From Pseudomonadota bacterium (GTDB lineage: Bacteria; Pseudomonadota; Gammaproteobacteria; Steroidobacterales; Steroidobacteraceae), in NCBI GenBank assembly GCA_018241525.1, contig JAFEDR010000001.1, positions 310,001-374,000 on the forward strand: a DNA stretch of 64,000 nucleotides, given 5' to 3'. The position numbers were made by a program, and so were the translations under genes. Numbering within the stretch: the stretch's first letter is position 1; each line of letters starts with the position of its first letter. Under the pieces are notes generated by a model. That model was given only the letters and a program-made list of their open reading frames with translations. It did no database searches and was not told where the DNA came from. This document shows positions 55,259-63,336 of the stretch, piece after piece.

Positions 55259-55957
55259 GTGGAAATCCACAAGCCGAAGCCGCCACACAGCTGGCGCGAG
55301 CTTGGAAGCGAAGTCGGGGTTATCGCGATCGGAATCGTGATCGCACTCAGTGCAGAGCAAATCGTCGAAGCCGTCCATTGGAAACACAAGGTCGAGCGCG
55401 TCGAGCAGGACCTACGAAAGGAACTCGGCGATAGTCTGGGCTACGCGGTTGAGCAGCAGCAGATGCATAGTTGCGTGTCCGGCTATCTCGATGCACTGCA
55501 GAATGCCATTCTTCGGAGCGATTCGGACACGATCAAGAAGCTCTATGAAATCGGCATTCCTCTCGACGCTCATCCGTGGCGTTCGAGCAGTTGGACCGCC
55601 GCGCTGAGCGGGCAGGTCGCGGATCATCTGTCACACGATAAGGTTGCGGCCTATTCGGTCGCCTTCCGCTTGGTGACCGCGGCGGGCGAGTGGCAGAACA
55701 TGGTGGCGGATCACTATGCGGAGGCAATGACCGGCCGTTTCGGACTGACGCGTGATGCTCAGGTTTTGAACTCCCAGCTCACAGCATTGGATAAGATTCG
55801 CAGCGAAGAAGCGCAGCGCCTAGATATTTCCGAAACACTTGTGCGCACTTCACGGGAGAGTCTGAACCTGGTGCCATCAACGACGCGTGAAGTGGAGTTC
55901 CAGACGCGAGTCAAGTCTTGCCAGGATGGCCTTCGTTCCGTGAACTCAAAGGGCTGA
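55259..55957 (+). CDS. Single-helix membrane protein of unknown function (cargo D)
   Basis: A 232-residue protein from GTG 55259 (VEIHKPKPPHSWRELGSEVG), with one N-terminal transmembrane helix (about 17-35, GVIAIGIVIALSAEQIVEAV) and a long soluble C-terminal domain, mostly helical. The N-terminus (E-I-H-x-P-K-x-x-x-S-W-R-E) is a pattern I have seen in uncharacterised membrane proteins, but I do not know a name. Start chosen at GTG because earlier codons lie in the G tract. Lower GC than the neighbours fits a transferred gene. Confidence 0.65.
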   Translation: MEIHKPKPPHSWRELGSEVGVIAIGIVIALSAEQIVEAVHWKHKVERVEQDLRKELGDSLGYAVEQQQMHSCVSGYLDALQNAILRSDSDTIKKLYEIGIPLDAHPWRSSSWTAALSGQVADHLSHDKVAAYSVAFRLVTAAGEWQNMVADHYAEAMTGRFGLTRDAQVLNSQLTALDKIRSEEAQRLDISETLVRTSRESLNLVPSTTREVEFQTRVKSCQDGLRSVNSKG

Positions 55958-56207
55958 TAGATGTGGCTGGCCGACATCAATCCATTGTAGCCAATCAGCT
56001 CCGCAAGCGCCTTACGTCGTGAGCCGCAATCGGGCGTTAGATTCCGCACCAAGCGCTCTGAGGGCCAAAGCGGGCTTGCTTGTTGAGTTTGCGAACAGCC
56101 GATCCAGGCGGGCGACGGCACGCACACCCAATGTCGGCTCCTGGCTGGCAGGGACCGGTGCTGGGGAATGGATGACGTCGGGCGGGATGCAGGTTTGCCG
56201 CCGGACC

Positions 56208-56530
56208 GACGTTAGCGCCTATCGCAAGACAACCGGACAGCGCATGCGCGGAGCTGATCGCCGGGTATCTGCGTGAAGCCCGAGTTTCGGGAAGCTGATC
56301 ACCGGCGAAATCTGAGGAAATTTCCGAACCGGTAGTGCGGGATCGGACGGTGCGGGGTCCGCCTCAGAATCGCGGAGTTGCCGGTGGTGGAGAACGCGTA
56401 GTCGGAGCGGCGGCGAGTGTTTCGGTCGGAGGTCCGGCGGTTGGCGGGGAACGCGAGCCCGACGCAGCAGCTTTCTGCAGAAGACGACCTCATCGCTTGA
56501 TCCCTGCTTCGTGTCGCTGGCGGCGAACTC
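56208..56530 (+). repeat. Tail repeat 5, strongly decayed
   Basis: The upstream end (56208-56296, beginning GACGTTAGCGCCTATCGCA) matches the 91-bp ends of repeats 2 and 3. From 56297 the tail aligns gap-free with repeat 1 for 98 bases and in frame reads NLRKFPNR-stop-CGIGRCGVRLRIAELPVVENA-stop; again the Tyr codon before the first Cys has become a stop (TAG). The region 55958-56207 before it and 56531-56694 after it show no gene. Confidence 0.7.
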
Positions 56531-56694
56531 CTACAGGCGGGCGTTCCCGCTTCCTCGACAAGGGATGCGAAGTGGGGGCCGCAACAGACTGGATATCCGA
56601 AATATCCGGGGCGTCGGTATTGCAAGGCCGGCAGGGACCTCGCGAGACTCGCGATGGGCGCCTTCCAGCGACGCCGCGATTTCGTCGTGGCGAG

Positions 56695-57219
56695 TTACGG
56701 CGCCAGTCCGATCTGCTTCAGGAACGCCTGGTTGTCCCAAAAGAGGATTTCCTTGTCGAACTTATCGCCCTTCCAGTGGGCGAACGTGGACATCTGCAGT
56801 TTGAATTTCTTGCCGGTAGGCTGGATCGTCTTGCCGTCGGGCAGGACCATGGGCTTGCTGAACGTGCCGGTCATTTCGCCGACGACAGCCGTCCAATCCC
56901 CGCTGCCGACCTTGACGGGGTGGGCCGTGATCTTCGTATCGGGGGCGTAACTGAACATGTACTTCATGTCCTCGATATGCTTGGCAAACCCCTTCGTCTC
57001 GTGCCCGTCGGGCCAGACGACCACGACGTCGTCCGTATGCGTCCTGTGGAAGAGATCCCAGTTCTGCTTCGAGAAGGCGTCGAAGTCGAGCTCATCGAAC
57101 TTCTCGAGGCGTGTCGCGAGGGTGCCTTTCGCGCCCTTGCCGTCGCCGTTGGCCGCGGATGGAGCGATGACGCTGGCGAGCATGAACGCCGAGATGAGCG
57201 CAGTGGGAATACCGTGCAT
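56695..57219 (-). CDS. Secreted SnoaL/NTF2-like protein
   Basis: A 174-residue protein with a signal peptide (MHGIPTALISAFMLASVIAPSAA). The mature part is an NTF2-like alpha+beta barrel of the SnoaL/ester-cyclase type: KFDELDFDAFSKQNWDLF, then VVVWPDGHETKGFAKHIEDM, SGDWTAVVGEMTGTFSKP and KFKLQMSTFAHWKGDKFDKEILFWDNQAFLKQIGLAP. Such proteins can be small-molecule cyclases or isomerases, but many are of unknown role. It follows repeat 5 and faces the other way; it may be old cargo or backbone. Confidence 0.78.
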   Translation of the reverse strand: MHGIPTALISAFMLASVIAPSAANGDGKGAKGTLATRLEKFDELDFDAFSKQNWDLFHRTHTDDVVVVWPDGHETKGFAKHIEDMKYMFSYAPDTKITAHPVKVGSGDWTAVVGEMTGTFSKPMVLPDGKTIQPTGKKFKLQMSTFAHWKGDKFDKEILFWDNQAFLKQIGLAP

Positions 57220-57648
57220 GGTCGTGCCTCCTGGGGTTGGGTTGCATCTCCAAGCCGGCCTGCGGCCAGCGGCCAGGTGTGCTGCCTTGCCGTGTCGGGT
57301 GGGGAACTTCTCCGCCTATCAGGTGCGGATGTCAATGTGCGCGAGCCAGGTCCGGGACCCGCAGGGACGTGAGTCGGCGTCCTACCCGGCCGCGGCTGCC
57401 GAGTCGGCGCATAACCGCACCGCCGCGCCCGGATGGAGCGGCATTGGAATCGCGACTCGCGCTGATGCGGCGCGGACGGGAGGACGGATGTTCCGGGGAC
57501 TCGGCGCCTTCATTTTCTCGGGCACGGCGCCGAGGTACGCTGGCGGCGCGCCCGAAGCAGGGCGGTCTGGATCCGGTGATTCCCGACCTGCTCCGGCGTC
57601 ACCCACCAGGCGTGACTCCGTCATCGGCGCTTGCCAAGGGGCCTGTCT
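57220..57648. other. Intergenic stretch without a recognisable gene
   Basis: About 430 bp between two divergent genes, presumably holding their promoters. I searched both strands and saw no convincing coding frame, RNA gene or repeat. A short GADVNVRE-like reading near 57318 recalls the end of the tail repeats but is too weak to call. Confidence 0.5.
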
Positions 57649-59175
57649 GTGAACCGATGGATCCCGATCCTTCTGGGTCTCTGTCCGGTGCTTGCACAGG
57701 CGGCAACCGGTGAGGTCGCGCACCAGCACCCCGCGCCGGAGCGACTCGGTACCGTTCGCTTCGAGACATCCTGTGCGCCGGTAATACAGGCGTCGTTCGA
57801 GCGCGGAATGGCGTTGCTGCACTCGTTTGCGTACGACGCGGCAACCGAGGGATTCCAGGCGGTCGTCGCGCGCGACCCCGGCTGCGCGATCGCACACTGG
57901 GGAGTAGCGATGTCGCTCTACCACGAGTTATGGAGCCCACCCGGCGTGGAAGAGCTGCGCCTCGGCGGCGAGGAACTGCGGCTGGCCCGCGATCTAGGAT
58001 CCGGTACGGAGCGGGAGCGGATGTTGATCGCGGCGGCGTCGGCGTACTTCGCCGACGCAGAACCCGCGCACCATGCCACCCGCGCCGAGGCCTACGTCGA
58101 GGCCATGGAGGCTGTCGCACGGCGCTTCCCGGCCGACGACGAGATGCAGGTCCTCTATGCGCTTGCCCTGATCGCAACCGCGCCGCCGAGCGACCGGATG
58201 CACGCCAGGCAGAAGCGTGCCGCGGCGATCCTCGAGCCGATCTACGCCCGCGAGCCGGACCACCCGGGCGTTGCGCACTACCTGATCCATGCCTACGACA
58301 GCGCAGAACTCGCGCCGCAGGGCGTGATGGCGGCGCGTGCCTACGCGCGGATCGCGCCGTCCGCTCCACACGCGCTGCACATGCCGTCGCACATCTTCAC
58401 GCGGCTGGGGCTGTGGGACGACGTGATCGCTTCCAATGAAGCCGCCCGACGCGCCGCGCGCGAGCAGGGCGACGTGGGCGAGGAACTCCATGCGATGGAT
58501 TATCTCGTCTATGGTTACCTGCAGCGCGGTCGTGAGGCCGACGCCGAGCGCATTGCCGGCGAGCTGCGGGTGATGGGGCGCCTGCCGTCGACCGACTTCA
58601 AGGTAACGTACGCCGCGACGGCGATCCCGGTCCGGCTGGCCGTGGAACGTCAGCAATGGTCGGCGGCCGCGGCGATCGCGCCGCTTGCAGACGCGCCCGC
58701 GCAGGTCGCGGCCGTCGCCTACTGGGCCCGTGCGCTCGGCCAGGCTCGCCAGGGGCGTGCCGCCGACGCCACTGGGGAGATCTCGCAGCTCGACGCCTGC
58801 GAGGCGCGGGCGCGGGCGGCCGGAACCGGATACTGGGCGACCCAGATCCGTATCCTCGCCGACGAGGCGCGCGCCTGGAGCGCGATCGCGGTTCAGCGCC
58901 CGGATGAAGCCCTCGAGCGGCTGCGAGTTGCGGCCGACGCCGAGGACGCGCTCGAGAAGCTGCCGGTCACGCCCGGACCGGTCGTGCCGGCTCGCGAGCA
59001 GCTCGGCGAGATGCTGCTTACGCTGGGTCGGCCGCGCGAGGCGCTCGTTGAGCTGACGAGGAGCCTGCGCGATGCGCCGCGACGGCGCGCGGGATTGGCG
59101 TTGGCCATCCGTGCGGCGGAGGCGGCCGGGGACGGGCCGGCCGCCGAGTCGCTGCGCCGCTCGCTCGGCCGCTGA
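57649..59175 (+). CDS. Exported TPR protein
   Basis: A 508-residue protein with a signal peptide (MNRWIPILLGLCPVLAQAA). TPR-like helix pairs run through most of the length: SFERGMALLHSFAYDAATEGF, then FQAVVARDPGCAIAHWGVAM, YAREPDHPGVAHYLIHAYD and LGRPREALVELTRSLRDAPRR. The His/Asp-rich central part (HALHMPSHIFTRLGLWDDVI) is typical of a TPR family without enzyme activity. GTG 57649 is seven bases from AAGGGG. Function unknown. Confidence 0.78.
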   Translation: MNRWIPILLGLCPVLAQAATGEVAHQHPAPERLGTVRFETSCAPVIQASFERGMALLHSFAYDAATEGFQAVVARDPGCAIAHWGVAMSLYHELWSPPGVEELRLGGEELRLARDLGSGTERERMLIAAASAYFADAEPAHHATRAEAYVEAMEAVARRFPADDEMQVLYALALIATAPPSDRMHARQKRAAAILEPIYAREPDHPGVAHYLIHAYDSAELAPQGVMAARAYARIAPSAPHALHMPSHIFTRLGLWDDVIASNEAARRAAREQGDVGEELHAMDYLVYGYLQRGREADAERIAGELRVMGRLPSTDFKVTYAATAIPVRLAVERQQWSAAAAIAPLADAPAQVAAVAYWARALGQARQGRAADATGEISQLDACEARARAAGTGYWATQIRILADEARAWSAIAVQRPDEALERLRVAADAEDALEKLPVTPGPVVPAREQLGEMLLTLGRPREALVELTRSLRDAPRRRAGLALAIRAAEAAGDGPAAESLRRSLGR

Positions 59176-59200
59176 GCGCGGTCGGACGACCTCGCGCGTG

Positions 59201-60132
59201 ATGCTCCCGCGGACGCCCGCGTACCGGCCCTACCGCTGGGCGACGGTCGATTTCTCGCTGGGCTTGCGGCCGGCGCGCCCCGCGGGCTGGATCGAGTTCA
59301 CCGCGGAGCACGAGGCGAACATGCGCGAGAAGCGCGCGCGGCTCGCGGCCGACGGCGCGCGCTACTATCGCGCGCTGCCGGAGTCGCTATACCCGCCCAG
59401 CGCGAACTCTCCGACCGGGTGCTCGCGCACCTGCTGACGGACCACCCGGCGCGTTTCGCGCGCGACGGTGCGATGTTCGTATCCCGCCTCGAGCAGCGCG
59501 CGTGGCGGCTCGATGAGCCCACAGTCGAGCCGCTGCGCCAGCTGAGTGAAATCATCGAAGAGGATTTCATGCTGCTGCAGGAGGTCGACGGGGCGCTGCA
59601 GATCACGGCAGCGGCAAATGCCTACTCGAGTTCGGGCCGACTGGTCGCGGCCGTCGGGCGGGACATGGAGTGGGCCCATCGGCCGGTTCCTGCGCTGACC
59701 GCGAGGCTCGGGCCGCGCATCGACCGGGTGCTTGCCAGCGTCCACGAGTCGACCCCCTGCGAGCGCTTCAATTGGCAGGTCACGCCGATCGCGACGCTGT
59801 ACTTTCCGCCAGACGACCCGCATGCCGCCAATGCCGCGGCCATGCGTGCCGTGGTCTCGATCCTCGAACGCGAGCCGGAGCGCATCGGCGAGCTGCTGCA
59901 CATCCGAGTGGAGCGCCAGACGCTGACTCGGCTTCCCCAGACCCGCGCGGTGGCATTCGGATTGCACACCTACAGCGACCCGCTGGCGGCGCTGGTCGGG
60001 GACGCAACGTCGGCGGCGGCCATGTTGCGGCTGCTCGAGGCATACGCCGACGAGCGCTGGCAGTACACGGAGATGGACCTGGTACGTGCGCCGCTGCTCG
60101 AGTATCTCAGGAGCTGCGCCGCGCCGCACTGA
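59201..60132 (+). pseudogene. Heme-dependent oxidative N-demethylase-like (DUF3445), frameshifted
   Basis: The first frame (from 59201) reads RTPAYRPYRWATVDFSLGLR, then IEFTAEHEANMREKRARLAA and ALPESLYP, and ends after 79 codons. A second frame continues from about 59397: AQRELSDRVLAHLLTDHPAR, QEVDGALQITAAANAYSSSG, RPVPALTARLGPRIDRVLAS and so on to a stop at 60132. One missing base near 59397 explains both. Together they cover the DUF3445 family, whose known members are heme-dependent oxidative N-demethylases. Either a real loss of function or a sequencing error. Confidence 0.78.
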
Positions 60133-60160
60133 GAGTGGCCCCGAGGTCGGACAGCAGGCC

Positions 60161-60622
60161 TCAGCCGTCCGGATACGGGGATCCGTCCTTGTGCACAAAG
60201 CGGCCGTCCGCATTGGCGCTCTTGACGTCGATGTCCGAGCAGGTCGCGACGTCCGCCGGGTGACGCGAGCCTGCCTCGAGATACACCGCGGTTGCGGTCG
60301 AGCGATTCACCAGGTGGTGACCGTTGCCGGACCCCTTCGGGAACGCGGCGCACTCGCCCGCGCGCAACAGCGTCTCGCCCTGATCCTCGATCAGCGTCAG
60401 CTCGCCTTCGAGCACGTAAACGAATTCGTCCTCGTGGCTGTGCCAGTGACGCTGGCTCGACCAGCCGCCCGGCGCAAGCGTCATGTAGTTCACGCCAAAG
60501 TCGCTCAGCCCGCCGGCCTGCCCGAGGCGCCGGCGCGTCCGAGCCGCGCACGGCTCGTCGAAAGGCTTGGGGTAGGGGCACCCGTGGCGGACGGGAACGG
60601 TCGCGAAGTCGATCTTCGGCAT
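60161..60622 (-). CDS. Cupin domain protein
   Basis: A 153-residue protein with one cupin barrel: APGGWSSQRHWHSHEDEFVYVLEGELTLIED (metal-binding His-His-Glu motif) followed by GECAAFPKGSGNGHHLVNRS with the second His. A tail after it (GSRHPADVATCSDIDVK) is typical of cupins acting on sugars or carboxylates. It is convergent with the DUF3445 pseudogene. Substrate unknown. Confidence 0.87.
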   Translation of the reverse strand: MPKIDFATVPVRHGCPYPKPFDEPCAARTRRRLGQAGGLSDFGVNYMTLAPGGWSSQRHWHSHEDEFVYVLEGELTLIEDQGETLLRAGECAAFPKGSGNGHHLVNRSTATAVYLEAGSRHPADVATCSDIDVKSANADGRFVHKDGSPYPDG

Positions 60623-60752
60623 GGGATGCACCTGGCGATGCTGGGGCTCGAATACGTGCCGTGGAGTAGTCGTTGCGGCGCGTCGCGGCAGTGTGTCGCG
60701 GTGGCCGCGTGGGCGCAATCGCGCAGCGCGCCCTGCGAGCATCAGCGGGGCC

Positions 60753-61394
60753 TCAGCGGGAGATCAGCGGCGCAGCCACCGCGGCGAGCGCGCGGCCGAG
60801 CAGCAGGTGCTGATCGGCGTCGAGGTGAATCCCGTCGACCCGGCTCGACGACGTGACCGTGCCGGCCTCGAAGACGGGGAAGCCCAGCTCCATGCCGACC
60901 GCTCGATAGGCCTCCGCGAGACCCGCGCACTTGCTCTCGGCACCATCGAACTTGGCGCCGAAAGGACCTCGCGGCGCGACGATCGGTGGCGGCACGACGA
61001 CGAGCACCGGCGGGATCGGCATGCCGGGCTCGACCGGCGCCGCGCGGATCTCCCGCACAAGCCTCGCGATACCCTGGGCCGCATGCCAGGCGGTGTGAGG
61101 GTGCATCGACTGGAAGTCGTTCGTGCCGAGCATCAGGATCACGAGCGAGAGCGGCGAGTGCATCTCGATGGATTCGGCGAGTCCGTGCAGCCCGCTCCGC
61201 CCCGGCAGGTAGGGGTCATCGAAGACGGTCCGTCGGCCGTTGAGGCAGTCCTCGAGTACGCGCACGTCTGGAAGGCATTCGGTGAGCGAACGCTCGAGTA
61301 CCCCGGGCCAGCGCTCGGCGAACGGCAAGCGACGCCGCGTACCGGGGATGATGCCCCACGAGAGCGAGTCGGCGTAGACGAGCACCTGCTGCAC
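60753..61394 (-). CDS. SGNH/GDSL family hydrolase
   Basis: A 213-residue esterase-like protein. VLVYADSLSWGI carries the nucleophilic Ser (block I), VILMLGTNDFQ the Gly-Asn of blocks II-III, and VDGIHLDADQHLLLGRAL the catalytic Asp and His (block V). GTG 61394 is the only start near the conserved N-terminal block. Related enzymes are acetyl- or arylesterases; no signal peptide is seen, so it is probably cytosolic. Confidence 0.87.
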   Translation of the reverse strand: MQQVLVYADSLSWGIIPGTRRRLPFAERWPGVLERSLTECLPDVRVLEDCLNGRRTVFDDPYLPGRSGLHGLAESIEMHSPLSLVILMLGTNDFQSMHPHTAWHAAQGIARLVREIRAAPVEPGMPIPPVLVVVPPPIVAPRGPFGAKFDGAESKCAGLAEAYRAVGMELGFPVFEAGTVTSSSRVDGIHLDADQHLLLGRALAAVAAPLISR

Positions 61395-61791
61395 GCACCG
61401 AGTGTACGCGCGGTCGGCGCGCTCGATCACGCCCCAAGGCGCGTCCGGCTGAGGCTGCACGGTCGTCCGGGTCGGTTCGGCGCCAGGCCATGAAGGCGAC
61501 CGGGCAGGTGCGGGGCCGGTGCGGCGTAGGCGAGGCGGAGGCCGTGGCTCGCAAGCCGGTCTGGCGGCTCCGTGTGAATTCGCGTTCCTGCGCCTCGCGT
61601 TCTCAAATTCCCGGGGCAGACGCCACGGGGTCGTCGATGACCAGGTGGCCACCCACCTTGCCGGCGGGATCGCCCACCGGCCCACGGCCAACGCGTGCTG
61701 ATCGGTTGCGGCTCGAGAGGCGCGCCATCCGATCGGCTGCAGCCGGCGCCGTGATGCGCCGGATCATCGCGCCGTCACCCGCGGCAGGTGC
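61395..61791. other. Intergenic stretch without a recognisable gene
   Basis: About 400 bp upstream of the SGNH gene and after the permease gene. Open frames exist on both strands but none shows family motifs or credible starts. No RNA gene or clear repeat was seen. Confidence 0.5.
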
Positions 61792-63219
61792 TCAGTCCGC
61801 GCGCGCGGTCGACGCCGAGCGACGCCGCAGTACGTAGGCCAGGCAGAGCAGGCCGAGGAAGGGTAGGCCGAAGACCAGCGTCATGCGGAATGCATCGGTG
61901 AAGGGCGTCGTCAGCAGCAGCGCCGCCATCAGTCCCGCGCCGAGCAGCGTGGTGGCGGGAAATCCGCGCATGCGAAATGCTGGCCGGACCGCGGGGTCCC
62001 TAGCCTGGCGGCGCCGGAAGGCGAAGTGAGTCACGAAGATCATCATCCAGGTGAACATGGCGCCGAAGCTTGCGACCGCGAGCATCGTCAGGAACGCGCC
62101 CTCCGGCGCGATGACGCTGACGATGGTGGCCACGGCGACGCCCGCCGATGACACGATCAGCGCCGCGACCGGGATGCCGCGCGCGCTGAGGCTGCCCAGC
62201 GCGCGCGGCGCATGGCCGGCGCGCGCGAGGCTGAAGAGCATCCGCGTGGTCACGTAAAGCTGGCTGTTCATCGCCGACAGCGCGGCGACGAGCACCACGA
62301 AGTTCATGAGCCCCGCGGCGCCCGGGATGTGCAGCGATCGCATGACGGTCACGAACGGGCTCTCGCGGGAGCCGGCCGCGGTCCACGGCACGACGGCGAG
62401 CATCAGCGCGAGGGTCAGCAGGTAGAACAGGATCAGCCGCACGACCGTCGAACGGAAGGCCCGCGTGATCGCCGTGGCCGGATCAGCCGCCTCGCCGGCT
62501 GCCACGGCGATCATCTCGATGCTGAGGTAGCTGAAGACCGCGATGATGACCGCCACCCAGGTGGCGGCAGCCCCGTGCGGGAAGAAGCCGCCAGCGAGCC
62601 GGTAGTTGCGAAGCCCGAGCGCCGCGCCGTCCGCCGCACCCGGATCCGGGAGCAGGAACACCACGTAAGCCGCGAGGCCGATGAAGGCGATGATCGCCGC
62701 GACCTTGATCAGTGAGAACACGTACTCGATGCGACCGAACCAGCCGACCTGCGCGGCGTTGATCGCGATCAGTGCCGCGGAGTAGCCGAGGATCCAGGGC
62801 CATCCGGGCAGGTCCGGCAGCCAGAACCTCATGTACAGCGCGACGGCCGTGACTTCGGTGCCGACGGCGAGGATCGTGGCGGTCGCGTACGCGTACCTGA
62901 CCAGGAACCCGGCGAGCGGGCCGAGATAGTGCTCCGCGTAGGCACCGAACGACCCCGTCGTTGGGTGCGCGACCGTCATTTCGGCGAGGCAGCCCATCAG
63001 CAGCAGTGAGATCAGCGCGCCGATCGCGTAGCTGAGGAGCACGCTCGGGCCGGCGGTACCGATCGCGAAGCCGCTGCCGAGGAAGAGCCCCGTGCCGATC
63101 GCCCCGCCGATCGCGATCATCGCCAGTTGGCGGCTGCTGAGCTCGCGACGCAGTCCCGTCTCGCGAACTTCGATCGCGGAAAACGACGGCGCGGATCCGC
63201 GGGGCGTGGCGTCGGTCAT
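61792..63219 (-). CDS. Amino acid permease (APC superfamily)
   Basis: A 475-residue inner-membrane transporter with about 12 helices. The first helix carries LAMIAIGGAIGTGLFLGSGF, the substrate-binding unwound segment of the AAT family. It resembles the permease at 16615-18003 but is a different member (GSFGAYAEHYLGPLAGFLVRYAYA). ATG 63219 opens after a normal short acidic N-terminus. It faces the same way as the peptidase gene upstream and may share its transcript, so it might import amino acids released by the peptidase. Substrate not predictable. Confidence 0.9.
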   Translation of the reverse strand: MTDATPRGSAPSFSAIEVRETGLRRELSSRQLAMIAIGGAIGTGLFLGSGFAIGTAGPSVLLSYAIGALISLLLMGCLAEMTVAHPTTGSFGAYAEHYLGPLAGFLVRYAYATATILAVGTEVTAVALYMRFWLPDLPGWPWILGYSAALIAINAAQVGWFGRIEYVFSLIKVAAIIAFIGLAAYVVFLLPDPGAADGAALGLRNYRLAGGFFPHGAAATWVAVIIAVFSYLSIEMIAVAAGEAADPATAITRAFRSTVVRLILFYLLTLALMLAVVPWTAAGSRESPFVTVMRSLHIPGAAGLMNFVVLVAALSAMNSQLYVTTRMLFSLARAGHAPRALGSLSARGIPVAALIVSSAGVAVATIVSVIAPEGAFLTMLAVASFGAMFTWMMIFVTHFAFRRRQARDPAVRPAFRMRGFPATTLLGAGLMAALLLTTPFTDAFRMTLVFGLPFLGLLCLAYVLRRRSASTARAD

Positions 63220-63336
63220 TCCGCGTTGGCGTCGCGGGCCGCCAGCGGACGCTCGCCTGCCGTCCCGGCGCGGCAGCGGCCGTCTGCGACAGAGCAGCGA
63301 CCCGGCGCTCTGCCTACCGGGTCGTCCGCCGCCATC

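Larger units (their letters stand above)
49823..56530 (+). mobile_element. Cassette array at the msrA 3' end (five tail repeats, four cargo intervals)
   Basis: Five direct repeats of the msrA tail plus downstream DNA (starting 49823, 51253, 52574, 54804, 56297) are separated by about 1.2, 1.1, 2.0 and 1.2 kb of unrelated sequence. Copies 1-3 align with no gaps; copies 4 and 5 are more diverged. The intervals carry toxin-antitoxin pairs, a TIR pseudogene, secreted and membrane proteins, and their base composition is more AT-rich than flanking genes. No integrase, transposase of its own or canonical integron attC is seen. The best model is repeated site-specific integration that replaces the gene tail each time. 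The exact mechanism is inference. Confidence 0.7.

Noticed and set aside
49928-56300. Small open frames reading through the tail repeats as genes
   Set aside because: They lie across repeat sequence in frames other than the MsrA tail, without starts or homologous patterns.
49823-56530. A classical integron with attC sites
   Set aside because: The repeats are ~250 bp, include coding sequence and lack paired RYYYAAC/GTTRRRY cores. GTTAGAC at ~55126 and GTTAGAT at ~56036 have no partner, and no intI is present.
49823-56530. CRISPR array
   Set aside because: Repeats are too long, spacing is kilobases and irregular, and cargo holds genes.
57240-57480. A sixth msrA tail repeat
   Set aside because: Only a short GADVNVRE-like reading resembles the repeat end; no tail codons could be aligned.
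61490-61837. A coding region in the gap before the SGNH gene
   Set aside because: Low-complexity Arg/Ala-rich frames on both strands without motifs or ribosome site.
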